A stretch of DNA of 53,777 nt from Acidobacteriota bacterium (GTDB lineage: Bacteria > Acidobacteriota > UBA890 > WLXD01). The DNA is taken from NCBI GenBank assembly GCA_029263335.1, contig JAJCXS010000239.1, forward strand, positions 1 to 53,777, written 5' to 3'. The notes beneath the pieces are model-generated. The model was given only the letters and a program-made list of their open reading frames with translations, did no database searches and was not told where the DNA came from. The position numbers and the translations under genes are program-made. Positions 1 to 8,343 of the stretch are shown here, one piece after another (position 1 is the first letter of the stretch; each line of letters begins with the position of its first letter).

Positions 1-1
1 C

Positions 2-1033
2 TGGTACGTCTCCAACCAGGCCCATGTCGTGAGCCTCGACACCGAGGGACATCGGGACGGTGAAAACGATGGTGCCGTGACCGACGAGGTTCACACCTCG
101 CCCGTCGATGGCGACGTGATCTGGTCCTTCGACATGATCGCTGAGGTCGATGCCTTTCCCCACAACCTCGCCACGAGCTCGCCCCTGATCGTCGGCGATC
201 TCGTCTTCGTGTCGACCGGCAACGGCGTTGACGAGGGACACATCAACGGTCCCTCGCCGTTCGGGGCCAGTTTCCTCGCCCTGAACAAGAACACCGGCGA
301 GCTGGTGTGGGACAACGCCGACGCTGGCGAGAACATCCTGCACGGCACCTGGACCAACCCCACGTATGCCGAGATCGACGGTACTCCCGTGGTGATCTTC
401 CCGGGCGGAGACGGATGGGTACGCGGGTTCGTGCCCGAAACCGGCGAGATTCTGTGGACGTTCGATGCCAACCCGAAAGACGCCGAATGGGGCCTCGGGG
501 GCCGCGGCACCCGTAACAACATCATCTCTACGGCCGTGGTCTACGACGACAAGATGTACATCGGCGTCGGTCAGGACCCCGAGCACGGCGAAGCCCCCGG
601 GCACTTCTGGGTCGTGGATATCACGGGCCGCGGCGATCTGACCGACTCCGGAGTCGTCTGGCACCGCGGCGGTGACGAGTTCCATCGCACCATCTCGACG
701 GCGGCGATCCATGACGACATCGTCTACATCTCGGATCTGTCCGGCTTCCTGTATGCGCTCGACGCCCAGACCGGTGAGCACTACTGGACCTACGACACCT
801 TCGCGGCAGTCTGGGGTTCCGCTTTCGTCGCCGACGGCAAAGTCTATCTGGGCGACGAAGACGGGGACATCATCGTGCTGCAGGCGGGCAAGGAGCTGAT
901 CGAGTTGGGCGAGATGAACATGGGCGCCTCGGTCTACACGACGCCGTATGCGAAAGACGGCGTGCTGTACGTGTTGTCTCGCAATCGCCTGTTCGCGCTC
1001 GAGATTGGCGCGCAGTCGGAGCCGCTGAACTGA
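2..1033 (+). CDS. PQQ-like beta-propeller protein, C-terminal part (cut by window edge)
   Basis: The reading frame is open to the left edge, so the start and any signal peptide lie outside the window. What is visible is a chain of roughly 40-residue blade repeats: a hydrophobic strand, then a Gly/Asp turn and an 'aldxxTGExxW' element (for example ALNKNTGELVW near 275-310 and ALDAQTGEHYW near 755-790). This is the pattern of PQQ-dependent dehydrogenase / BamB-type propellers. None of the catalytic residues of a quinoprotein dehydrogenase can be identified in the visible part, so a scaffold or binding role is as likely as an enzyme. Its last blade resembles that of the propeller protein ending at 8343, suggesting paralogues. 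It faces the pilus/HD-GYP operon convergently with a 30-base gap. Family assignment is firm; function is unknown. Confidence 0.85.
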   Translation, partial: WYVSNQAHVVSLDTEGHRDGENDGAVTDEVHTSPVDGDVIWSFDMIAEVDAFPHNLATSSPLIVGDLVFVSTGNGVDEGHINGPSPFGASFLALNKNTGELVWDNADAGENILHGTWTNPTYAEIDGTPVVIFPGGDGWVRGFVPETGEILWTFDANPKDAEWGLGGRGTRNNIISTAVVYDDKMYIGVGQDPEHGEAPGHFWVVDITGRGDLTDSGVVWHRGGDEFHRTISTAAIHDDIVYISDLSGFLYALDAQTGEHYWTYDTFAAVWGSAFVADGKVYLGDEDGDIIVLQAGKELIELGEMNMGASVYTTPYAKDGVLYVLSRNRLFALEIGAQSEPLN

Positions 1034-1063
1034 CCGGCGCCGGCGCTCCAGAGTGGCGGTCGC

Positions 1064-3148
1064 TCAGGCCGCCCGATGCAGCTTGCGAAAGAACTCCGCG
1101 TCCTCCGCTACCAGCCCCTCGAGTGCCGCAATCACGTGAGGATCGAAGTGGCCGCCCGCGCCTTCGCGCATGATGTTCATCACGCGCTCGAAGGCCATGC
1201 CCTCACGATAGGGGCGGTCCGAGCTGCAGGCGTCGAACACATCGGCCACGGCAACGATGCGTGCGTCGGGGTCGAACTGCGCCGGCCCGATGCCATGCGG
1301 GTAGCCGCGCCCGTCCATACGCTCATGGTGCTGCAGAACGATGGGTATGACGTCGGCATACGCGTGGATGGGATCGATGATGCGAGCGCCGATTACCGGG
1401 TGGGCCTTCATCACCTCATACTCGACGTCGGTGAGCTTGCCGGGCTTGTCGAGCACCGTGTTGGGAATACCGATCTTGCCAATGTCGTGCAGCAAGCCAC
1501 CGCGGTTGATGACTTCGAGCCGCTCGGACGAAAGCCCCATGTAGCGCCCGAGCCTCAACGACAGGGTGGTAACGCGCTCCGAGTGGCCGGTGGTCCAGGC
1601 CGACTTGGCGTCGACGGCTCTGGCCAGTGCCAACAACGCTCCCTGCTTCATGTCGTCTAACTCGGCTACCAGGGTGGCGTTCGACATCGCTACGCCAAAC
1701 TGATCGGCTACCTGTCGGAGTTGGACCAGGTCATCAACGTCCACGGCGGCGCCCGCGCGGTTGCCGATGAGCAGGGCCGCCACGCAGCAGCCGTCGACCT
1801 CTACGGGCAGCGCCGTGACCGATCGCGCACCGTGGCCGAGCAGCGGTGCAGCACAGGCAGGCATGGCCGCTGGATCTTCAAACAGGACCGAATGGCCGCT
1901 GCCGGAGGCGAGAGTCCGGTCCAACGCCCCGAGCACGCGCTCGCCACGCAACCCCTGCCCAGCCCCCAGGTACACGGTGGTCTCCCCCGGCGCCTCGCTC
2001 GTCATGGCCAATCCGAATACGAGGTCCGGATAGGTTTTACCAAGAGCCCCGAGGGTGCGCTCCCGAACCGTGTCCATTTCAACCGACGACAGGATGTCAC
2101 GGTCGATCTCCGCCACAGTCGAGAGATGCGCGAACTGGCTCTCCAGGCGCGCCGACATGAAGTTGAACGACTCGCCCAGCTCCCGGAACTCATCGCTGCT
2201 GTCGATCTGGACACGATGAGCGAAATCCCGTTCACCAACACGTTTCGTGGCCGCCAGTAGATCGTCTAGCGGCGAGAGACTGCGACGGATCTGACTGATC
2301 GACAACAACAACACAATCCACAGGCTCGTGAGGCCCAAAAGCACGTACTCGAGGCCAAAACCGGCCGCACGCTGCAGAGCTGTCGTCCGCTCGGTGAGCG
2401 AGATGAGGACCAACCCGGGGTGGCCGAAGTTGTGCCGCAGGGGAAGCGACCACCGGCCACCGAAGTAAGTCAGATCTTCGATCGTTGCGTCGAAGTGTCT
2501 GCCGGATGTCGCCGAACCGATGATCGACACGGTGTTCGTGTACTCGGTCGCCAGCGTGGATAGCAATGGTGCCCCGGACGGGGTGAGCACGACAACGTCC
2601 GTGTTGGATGGCAAGACGGCCCGTAAGCCAGCACCCCAGCCATATTCAGGCTCGACGGCGGCCGCGAGGCGAGTACCGTCGGAGAGCGGATACCAGACAA
2701 CCGCGGCCGGTGCTCCTTGTCCCGACGCTACCGGAAAACTGATCGCGGGCTGGCCGGCCGCCAGTCGATCGCCGTCGCCTGAACGCAGGCCGGACGTTGG
2801 GAAGTCCTCTCCGACGCGCGCCACGACGCGATCGCCGTCGATGTGCGCAATACCGACCAGACGATCCGGAAACTCCTGGACCATGACCAGGGGCAGGCCC
2901 TGGTTGACTCGGTCGCCGACGAACTCGAGTTCCTCGAGCACGAACAACAGCCGCTCGAGCATCGACATGCCGAGATTCTTCGTCGCGTCGTGAAGCCGCT
3001 CCCGCGCCTGCCCCTCGAGATCCGCGCGCGCCGCCCTGTACGAGACGAGCGCCATCGCCGCGACTGGCAGCATGGCACACAGTGCGAATACTCCGAGCAT
3101 GCGGCGGCCGAGTCGGCTCGTCAGATAGCGCGTTCCCGTGTAGGCCAT
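1064..3148 (-). CDS. Membrane-bound HD-GYP cyclic-di-GMP phosphodiesterase (HAMP-GAF-HD-GYP)
   Basis: A predicted sensor enzyme of 694 residues that should hydrolyse c-di-GMP. Order of parts: transmembrane segment about 16-37; an extracytoplasmic sensor region about 40-262; second transmembrane segment about 265-285; HAMP linker about 287-340; GAF-like domain about 350-495; HD-GYP domain about 500-690. The HD-GYP signature is complete: H522 in TGHSERV, H554-D555 in LLHDIGK, H583, HHE at 607-609 and GRGYP at 613-617, so activity is expected. The ATG directly abuts the TAG of the upstream pseudopilin gene, making it the last gene of the minor-pilin operon. Family knowledge: HD-GYP proteins turn over c-di-GMP and often control type IV pili. 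The signal sensed by the outer domain is unknown. Confidence 0.93.
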   Translation of the reverse strand: MAYTGTRYLTSRLGRRMLGVFALCAMLPVAAMALVSYRAARADLEGQARERLHDATKNLGMSMLERLLFVLEELEFVGDRVNQGLPLVMVQEFPDRLVGIAHIDGDRVVARVGEDFPTSGLRSGDGDRLAAGQPAISFPVASGQGAPAAVVWYPLSDGTRLAAAVEPEYGWGAGLRAVLPSNTDVVVLTPSGAPLLSTLATEYTNTVSIIGSATSGRHFDATIEDLTYFGGRWSLPLRHNFGHPGLVLISLTERTTALQRAAGFGLEYVLLGLTSLWIVLLLSISQIRRSLSPLDDLLAATKRVGERDFAHRVQIDSSDEFRELGESFNFMSARLESQFAHLSTVAEIDRDILSSVEMDTVRERTLGALGKTYPDLVFGLAMTSEAPGETTVYLGAGQGLRGERVLGALDRTLASGSGHSVLFEDPAAMPACAAPLLGHGARSVTALPVEVDGCCVAALLIGNRAGAAVDVDDLVQLRQVADQFGVAMSNATLVAELDDMKQGALLALARAVDAKSAWTTGHSERVTTLSLRLGRYMGLSSERLEVINRGGLLHDIGKIGIPNTVLDKPGKLTDVEYEVMKAHPVIGARIIDPIHAYADVIPIVLQHHERMDGRGYPHGIGPAQFDPDARIVAVADVFDACSSDRPYREGMAFERVMNIMREGAGGHFDPHVIAALEGLVAEDAEFFRKLHRAA

Positions 3149-3640
3149 CTAGAACTCCGAAGCCAGTCCGACGAAGATGCCATTGTTGGCACGAACGATG
3201 TCGTCAGCCGACGTGGGATGGTTCAGAGGTGCCGCGGTGGCGAGATCGGCACCAGCGCTGTAGAGATCGTAGTCAGAGTTCAATGGCACCAAGAAGCGGT
3301 CCTTCCTCAGACCCGCGACGCCGTTTCTGCCCTCGATTACCAGATAGCGATACTCGCCCCCCCAGGGGTCGCGCTGTCCGTCGAGTCCGGCCTCCGCCAG
3401 CGTGGTCGGATAGCGGCCGTTCAGGTCGCGATAGCGCTGCAAGTCGAGACTCATGGCGGCGATCGTCGTGGAGGCTTCAGCGATGCGGCCCTGCTCGCGG
3501 GCGTTGACCAGCGCCGGCACCACCATGGCCGAGAGCGTGGCGAGCAGAGCCGTGGCGATCATCAACTCCAATAGCGAGAACCCCGAACGGTCGTCACCCC
3601 AGTGCGACTCCCGCCGGCCGCGGACAGCAAGCGCGATCAT
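3149..3640 (-). CDS. Type IV pilin / GspG-like pseudopilin
   Basis: About 163 residues with a prepilin leader. After a basic leader ending in DDRSG comes FSLLELMIATALLATLSAMV, the classic class III cleavage site (G before F, Glu at +5) followed by the hydrophobic alpha-helix that anchors subunits in the membrane and in the fibre. The C-terminal half contains 'GRYPTTLAEAGLDGQRDPWGGEYRY', here described by its key residues PWGG..YRY, typical of GspG/PilE-like pseudopilins. I chose the ATG at 3640 because it overlaps the stop of the upstream lipoprotein gene (ATGA) and has an AAGGCAGG stretch upstream; a start at 3661 is also open. It would be processed by a PilD-type peptidase not encoded here. 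It could be the major or a minor subunit of this system. Confidence 0.88.
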   Translation of the reverse strand: MIALAVRGRRESHWGDDRSGFSLLELMIATALLATLSAMVVPALVNAREQGRIAEASTTIAAMSLDLQRYRDLNGRYPTTLAEAGLDGQRDPWGGEYRYLVIEGRNGVAGLRKDRFLVPLNSDYDLYSAGADLATAAPLNHPTSADDIVRANNGIFVGLASEF

Positions 3641-4017
3641 GGGGCGCCTGCCTTGGTCCACTCAAAGTCGGATTGGTTGTGGAGCCGAATGGTCGAGTTC
3701 GCCGCGTCGTAGTGGAAGGCGAACAGCAACTCCTCCCCGTCGACAAGATACGTCACCCTGAACAAACGTCCGCGGGGATGCGGCTCCGTGCCCACGCGGG
3801 CAATCGAATACATCTCGGAATCGTCGCCGCCCGTTCCGAAACGGAGCATCTCGTCTTGGATCTCGAAGAAACGGTCCGCATAGCGCGGCTCGCTCGTCGC
3901 CCAACGACCGAGGATCTCTGTGGGCAGATCCTCATTGGGTAGAGCGCAGCCACCGACTAGCAGACTGAGCAGGATCACCAGGCCAATCCGGCGTGCGGAG
4001 GAACGGCAGGCGGCCAT
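3637..4017 (-). CDS. Small predicted lipoprotein of the pilin operon
   Basis: About 126 residues. A basic N-terminus and a hydrophobic stretch (IGLVILLSLLVGG) end in a lipobox, LVGGC with Cys24, so it is expected to be lipid-anchored. The rest is a small beta-rich domain (FRVTYLVDGEELLFAFHYD) that I do not recognise. I chose the ATG at 4017 because an AGAGGAG ribosome site lies 8-12 bases upstream and the previous gene stops 2 bases before; an in-frame ATG at 4038 would place that site inside the gene. It sits between the PilX-like gene and the pseudopilin gene with a 4-base ATGA overlap to the latter, so it is very likely co-translated with pilus components. A pilotin-like or assembly role is only a guess from context. 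Confidence 0.75.
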   Translation of the reverse strand: MAACRSSARRIGLVILLSLLVGGCALPNEDLPTEILGRWATSEPRYADRFFEIQDEMLRFGTGGDDSEMYSIARVGTEPHPRGRLFRVTYLVDGEELLFAFHYDAANSTIRLHNQSDFEWTKAGAP

Positions 4018-4019
4018 CG

Positions 4020-5351
4020 CTACTGCTCCTCTCGCCATTCAATGGCGCGCAACGACCCACCGCCGCCCCATATCGGCAACTCGGTGTCGGGATCGGGCCA
4101 GATCGTGGTGATGCCGGTGATGTGGGTGCCCTCGGATCGACGGTCCAGCAGGTCAAAGTCGTCAGCCGCGTCCTCGACCACCACCACCCCCCGCAGCGTC
4201 GAGGTGCCCTGCATCCTCAGCTGTTCGTGGACCACCAGACTGCCGCGGTACTCGGATACCCCATTGACGGCAACGTCCCCGCCGGTCACCGCCAACAACC
4301 CCCCGTAGCGCGCGCTGAGATAGAAGTCCCCGGCGAACTCGACCGAGCCCTCCGTGAACAGAGACAATTCGATCGGTGCGCCCGCGGTACCTCCCGAGCC
4401 GGCTACCTTGACGCTGCCTTCAACAAAGAACGCGCCCGCATCAATACTGGTTGGACCGTCGAGCAGCCAGTCGCCGCCGCCCACGTACCTCCAGTGACCC
4501 CACGGATCACCCCCGGACGCATCGAACTCCAACGTTCCATCCGACCGGTGAATGGTCCCGTCGCTGCTCAGGGTGTAATCAGCATAGGGGGCGCACTCGG
4601 TTGGATCGACGCGTCGGATACCGGTGGGCGGGTGCTCGCCGTGCGCCAGCTCGTAGTCATCGATCTGTTCGCCGTCTAGAACACTGCCCTGGATCTCTGG
4701 ATCGCTGGAACGAATGTCGACGTCGTCGGCCGACCAGACGCCGCCATCGAGACGATAGTTGTTGACCTCCACGTCCTCGTTGGAAAACACGGACGACAGT
4801 GGGCCAATCAATTGGACGCCCGCATCGATCGTCACATCGTTGTTCGCGAGGATGCCGTATGGAGGAGTCCAGGCACCTCCCGCGCCCACCTCGAGCACAA
4901 CCCTGACGGTCTGCCTGACTCCCTTGAATTCGCCCGTGGCCAGCAGGTGATAACGACCATCCGAGTCGGTGCTGGTGTCGTTGTCGCCATCGTCATTGTC
5001 GACAATCACCGCCGTGTACGACCCCCCGCGAGACCCTACGCTAACCGCAGCGGCACCAATGATCAGTCCATCGTCGCCGGTGTCCCGGTTGCCATCGGTA
5101 CCCGCCAGCAGGCTATCGAGATCCGCGTCGGCTTGGGTGATCGCGAGCATCGCATGCTCAACGCCGGATTCGGCCAGCGCCAGCGCCTGCGCCTGGTTCA
5201 GGCTGTTGTTGGCCAGCGACCACTCCACGCTGCCAACGATCATGCTGGAGAAGGTAAGCACCGTGAGACACATGACCAGCAGCAGCGAGATCAGAATGCT
5301 GCCGCGACAGTCGGCTCCGGCGCGAAGACAGGTGTCGGACGATGGCAACAT
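4020..5351 (-). CDS. PilX-like pilus assembly protein with large C-terminal beta domain
   Basis: About 443 residues. Near the N-terminus is GSILISLLLVMCLTVLTFSS, a hydrophobic helix, followed by NNSLNQAQALALAESGVEHA, the hallmark of PilX N-terminal domains ('A..lAesGvehA'). There is no canonical GF(S/T)LxE site, as is usual in PilX/GspK-like proteins. The remainder (about 130-440) is rich in Asp/Gly/Ser and short beta strands such as 'GVQLIGPLSSVFSNEDVEV' and 'GSVEFAGDFYLSARYGGLL', suggesting a beta-helix-like surface domain. I chose the ATG at 5351, one base after the upstream stop and preceded by GGATGGGGGC; an ORF extends to 5549 but the extra part is read through the PilW-like gene in another frame. 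It is likely a minor, tip-located subunit with adhesin-like properties. Confidence 0.82.
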   Translation of the reverse strand: MLPSSDTCLRAGADCRGSILISLLLVMCLTVLTFSSMIVGSVEWSLANNSLNQAQALALAESGVEHAMLAITQADADLDSLLAGTDGNRDTGDDGLIIGAAAVSVGSRGGSYTAVIVDNDDGDNDTSTDSDGRYHLLATGEFKGVRQTVRVVLEVGAGGAWTPPYGILANNDVTIDAGVQLIGPLSSVFSNEDVEVNNYRLDGGVWSADDVDIRSSDPEIQGSVLDGEQIDDYELAHGEHPPTGIRRVDPTECAPYADYTLSSDGTIHRSDGTLEFDASGGDPWGHWRYVGGGDWLLDGPTSIDAGAFFVEGSVKVAGSGGTAGAPIELSLFTEGSVEFAGDFYLSARYGGLLAVTGGDVAVNGVSEYRGSLVVHEQLRMQGTSTLRGVVVVEDAADDFDLLDRRSEGTHITGITTIWPDPDTELPIWGGGGSLRAIEWREEQ

Positions 5352-5352
5352 C

Positions 5353-6048
5353 TCAGCCCCCATCCACCAGTTTGGCGAGGTTGCCGCTGTGGTTGCGCAC
5401 CAGCACTTCGGCGAAGGATTGATAGCTTGGCGTGGTCTCTCCCTCGATCGCCCGCGCTGCATCCGCGAGTGCCACCGAGATGCGGATCGAGCGCACCTGC
5501 TCGCACTGAGCCGTGGTGAGCGTGGCGCCTCCCGCGCCGACCTCTGCACCCGCCACGTCGAAGTACCGGAAGGAGGCCGCGGTCACGTTCTCGGCAACGG
5601 GCGTGTACGGCGTCTCCTGCACCCAGGCACCCGAAACCCAGCATTGAACTCGTCGCTCGATCCGCCCCGTGGCCACCCGGTAGGTGATCTGTTCCACACC
5701 GTCGTCGCCGGCTTCGGCCGTGCAAGGTCGGTTACTGCTGCCGCGATCCAGGTCGAGCGCAACCGTCAACAGCGAGCCGCTTGCCTGCGAGATCCCCACG
5801 AGTGAGTCCACGGTGCCGTGTCCGGCCCCACGGAGTTCGTCGCCCATTCGCGCCAGCAGTACCCGCGCCTCCTGCCGCAGCGACATCGTCGAAGCCAGAG
5901 TCGCGTGACTGAGGTGTACGCGAACGAGAATCTGAGTAACAGCAAGATAGACAACGGCCATGATGCCGATGGCGATCATGACCTCGAGCAATGAAAAGCC
6001 GCGCTCGCCCCGATGCAGTGGCGGTGAAGCGCTTGTCTGCCTCCTCAT
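5353..6048 (-). CDS. PilW-like minor pseudopilin
   Basis: 231 residues. The prepilin leader ends in RGERG, followed by FSLLEVMIAIGIMAVVYLAV: cleavage after Gly and Glu at +5 are present. The region after the helix (ATLASTMSLRQEARVLLARMGDELRGAG) matches the pattern of PilW/GspJ proteins, in which a 'rqearvll..m..ElR.AG' segment follows the helix. Residue spacing and size agree with GspJ/PilW. Its start overlaps the stop of the PilV-like gene by 4 bases, and its stop is followed one base later by the PilX-like start, so these three genes are translationally linked. PilV, PilW and PilX-type proteins prime pilus assembly at the inner membrane and cap the fibre tip. Confidence 0.87.
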   Translation of the reverse strand: MRRQTSASPPLHRGERGFSLLEVMIAIGIMAVVYLAVTQILVRVHLSHATLASTMSLRQEARVLLARMGDELRGAGHGTVDSLVGISQASGSLLTVALDLDRGSSNRPCTAEAGDDGVEQITYRVATGRIERRVQCWVSGAWVQETPYTPVAENVTAASFRYFDVAGAEVGAGGATLTTAQCEQVRSIRISVALADAARAIEGETTPSYQSFAEVLVRNHSGNLAKLVDGG

Positions 6049-6488
6049 CCGCTGCCACCGGGAGTGCCGGCGCCAGACAACGCCATGCGGTGGGCAAGAA
6101 CGAAGTCGAGGCTGACTTGTTCGGCACCAACGTTGTCCCGCTCAAACGCAACCACCGTGATGGTCTTGGCGGAGGGAACAGGATGGGCATTGCCGACGGT
6201 CCACTGGCGCGTCACGATCCGCCCGTCGGTGAACGTGTACTCGTCCTCGCCGCTGGAGACTCCCCCGTAGCCAGCGGCACGCAAATCCTCGACCTTGGCG
6301 AGCGCGGCCCACATGGCACGATCGATTTCGCCGGCATCGCCATTGAGTTTGAGCGCACCGATCTCGAGCGCGACCATGAACGGCACGGTCAGTAGAATCA
6401 GCACGATCGACACCAGCACTTCGAGCAGGGACATCCCCTTCTCTAGTGCGCCGGCGTGACAGACACGTTGGCTGCTTCCAGCCCACAT
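6045..6488 (-). CDS. PilV/GspI-like minor pseudopilin
   Basis: 147 residues and the first gene of the six-gene operon. The leader ends ALEKG, followed by MSLLEVLVSIVLILLTVPFM, a type IV prepilin N-terminus with Met at +1 and Glu at +5 as in PilV/GspI proteins. The mature part begins ALEIGALKLNGDAGEIDRAM. The ATG at 6488 is backed by an AGGAGG sequence 7 bases upstream, the strongest ribosome site in this operon. The next gene (PilW-like) begins within its stop codon. The protein probably forms part of the initiation complex for a type IV pilus or type II secretion pseudopilus; no ATPase, platform or secretin gene is in the window, so the core machine must be elsewhere. Confidence 0.87.
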   Translation of the reverse strand: MWAGSSQRVCHAGALEKGMSLLEVLVSIVLILLTVPFMVALEIGALKLNGDAGEIDRAMWAALAKVEDLRAAGYGGVSSGEDEYTFTDGRIVTRQWTVGNAHPVPSAKTITVVAFERDNVGAEQVSLDFVLAHRMALSGAGTPGGSG

Positions 6489-6499
6489 ACGTAGTCCTC

Positions 6500-6622
6500 C
6501 TAGCGTTGGCCTCTAGTGACCAAACATAATTATGCGACGCCAAAACGAACTACTTAAAGCCTGAAAACATACTATTTAGTTAGATTTACGCATCCATCGC
6601 CACTTATGGCCACTTAAAGACA
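6500..6622 (-). promoter_or_regulatory. AT-rich control region of the minor-pilin / HD-GYP operon
   Basis: About 120 bases clearly richer in A/T than the surrounding sequence. Read on the minus strand, a possible sigma70-like promoter is TTAAGT, 17 bases, CATAAT (the -10 lies in ATAATTAT near 6526-6534). A 10-base tandem direct repeat (ATCGCCACTT then ATGGCCACTT on the plus strand) covers 6596-6615, and ACTTAAAG occurs at 6552-6559 and again at 6612-6619. Repeats of this kind suggest binding of an activator. There is no clear sigma54 -24/-12 pair. The protein that binds is unknown. Confidence 0.45.
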
Positions 6623-6702
6623 TCACAAGAACCGCGCCGGGGACTGCGCCGCACGCAGAAAAGGCAACGGCCGGAACCGGGTCCACTGGCAAATCTCACG
6701 AT

Positions 6703-6915
6703 TCAACCACCGATTCCGACCGCCACCGCGAGCAGGCGGGAATGGCTCCCCGCCAGTAGAAGCGCGCCTTGGGTCGAGGTGTCTAGTAATCTCGCTTCCA
6801 CTTGCACCACGGTAGACGGGCCCTGTGTGTGGCACTTGATGAAGACCTTCGCTTTGTCGAAGGAATCCTTGAGGAACCCTGCGGGCGCCTGTAGCGTGGC
6901 CTGCAAGTAACACAC
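6703..6915 (-). CDS. Possible small hypothetical protein (low confidence)
   Basis: A 70-residue frame from a possible GTG at 6915 to a TGA at 6703. It is not covered by any gene on the other strand, and the translation looks protein-like (segments such as GFLKDSFDKAKVFIKCHTQG and STVVQVEARLLDTST) with mostly G/C in third codon positions. The same frame stays open far to the right, but there it is antisense to the propeller gene at 6997-8343 and is not credible. I see no good ribosome site. It may be a genuine short protein, the tail of a decayed gene, or chance. The rest of the 6623-6996 gap shows nothing else I can name. Confidence 0.28.
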   Translation of the reverse strand: MCYLQATLQAPAGFLKDSFDKAKVFIKCHTQGPSTVVQVEARLLDTSTQGALLLAGSHSRLLAVAVGIGG

Positions 6916-6996
6916 GGTGCCGTAGGCGCTTTCCCGATCGCGTTCCCCCGACTGGATGAAATCCGCTTGACCCCTTTGCACAGGCTCGCCGTCGCT

Positions 6997-8343
6997 ATGT
7001 TCCCCGTCGCCCGCAGCGGCAATCTGGCCGGTATCGCGCTCGTCATGCTGGCGGCAGCGGCCGCCCTCGGCGCTGAATCCGGCAACAACTGGCCTGCACT
7101 CGGAGGCCCCGACGGAACGTCGATTTCTGCCGAGAAGGGACTGCCGATCGAGTGGAGCGCAACCAAGAACGTCGCGTGGAAGACACCCATCGCCGGACGC
7201 GGTCACTCGTCGCCCATCGTCTGGGGCGACCGGATCTTCCTCACGACGGCCATCAAGGGTGCAGCTGTCGCCGACCACGGCCCGGTCGAACACGTCCTCA
7301 GCGGCAACACCTACCTGCATCCCGACGCGATCGACGCCGAGTTCAGTCACCAGTATCGAGTGATGGCGATCGACGCTGGCAGCGGCGACATCGTTTGGAA
7401 CCGACTCGCCGACGAGGGGCCACCCTACGACGACCGTCACCGGATGAGTTCCTATGCCGCACCGACAGCCGCCACTGACGGCCAGTACGTGTACGCGTAC
7501 TTCGGCACACCGGGGCTCTACGCCTACGACTTCGATGGCAATCTTGCGTGGTCGGCCAAGGTCGGTGACATCCCCACACTGGGAATGGGCGTCGGAACCT
7601 CGCCGGTACTGGCGGGCGACCTGGTGATCATCCAGGCGGACGAGAACCTCGGCGACCGCTCGGCGATGGTTGCGTTCGACAAGCACACCGGCTCGGAGGT
7701 CTGGCGCGTCGCCCGTCCGGTCCAGGTTTCCTGGGCCACCCCGACACTCGTCAACAGCGGCGCGCGCGACGAACTCGTAGCCATCGGCAACGAATGGATC
7801 ATTTCCTACGATCCGGCCAGCGGTGAAGAGCTCTGGCGCATGCAGGGGCTGGCGGCTAACGCCATCCACCGCCCGCTGATCCACGGCAACACGATCATCG
7901 CCACGGCGGGTTATCCACAGAAGGTCGTCAAGGCGGTCAGACTGGGAGGCAGCGGCGACCTCACCAACACCGAGTACCTGGCGTGGGCATACAACAAGGG
8001 AACGGCGTACGTACCGTCCAACCTCGCATACGACGGCCACGTCTATCTGTTGAATGACCAGGGCATCCTCACCTGTCTCGACGCCGATACGGGGGAGATT
8101 GTCTACGAGGGGGCGCGCATGCCCGTGGCCCAGCGGTTCTCGGCCTCTCCCGTTGCCTTCGATGGCAAGTTCCTGATGTCCGGCAGCGACGGTGACGTGT
8201 TCGTTATCCAAGCGGGGCCTGAGTTCGAGGTCCTGTCGGTCAATCCGATGGGAGAGGCGATCTGGGCGAGCCCGGCGATCGCTAACGGCCGTATCTACAT
8301 CCGCACACTCGACCATCTATGGGCGATCGGACAGACGAATTGA
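6997..8343 (+). CDS. Secreted PQQ-like beta-propeller repeat protein
   Basis: About 448 residues from the ATG at 6997; a TTG at 6967 would add ten residues. The N-terminus has an Arg and a hydrophobic core ending in ALGA-ES, a signal peptide. Then follow propeller blades with repeated 'G.vyv....g.l.alda.tGe..W' elements, for example MAIDAGSGDIVWNR, AFDKHTGSEVWRV, SYDPASGEELWRM and CLDADTGEIVYEG. The first blade, 'NWPALGGPDGTSISAEKGLP', is typical of large families in Acidobacteria and Planctomycetes annotated as PQQ-binding-like or BamB-like. No dehydrogenase active site is visible, so it is probably a periplasmic or surface scaffold. Its end overlaps the dut start region by up to 25 bases. 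Confidence 0.88.
   Translation: MFPVARSGNLAGIALVMLAAAAALGAESGNNWPALGGPDGTSISAEKGLPIEWSATKNVAWKTPIAGRGHSSPIVWGDRIFLTTAIKGAAVADHGPVEHVLSGNTYLHPDAIDAEFSHQYRVMAIDAGSGDIVWNRLADEGPPYDDRHRMSSYAAPTAATDGQYVYAYFGTPGLYAYDFDGNLAWSAKVGDIPTLGMGVGTSPVLAGDLVIIQADENLGDRSAMVAFDKHTGSEVWRVARPVQVSWATPTLVNSGARDELVAIGNEWIISYDPASGEELWRMQGLAANAIHRPLIHGNTIIATAGYPQKVVKAVRLGGSGDLTNTEYLAWAYNKGTAYVPSNLAYDGHVYLLNDQGILTCLDADTGEIVYEGARMPVAQRFSASPVAFDGKFLMSGSDGDVFVIQAGPEFEVLSVNPMGEAIWASPAIANGRIYIRTLDHLWAIGQTN

Noticed and set aside
6703..8316. 537-residue frame on the minus strand across the propeller gene
   Set aside because: Antisense to a clear beta-propeller CDS with signal peptide; no recognisable domain. Only the part outside the propeller gene (6703-6915) is kept as a low-confidence candidate.
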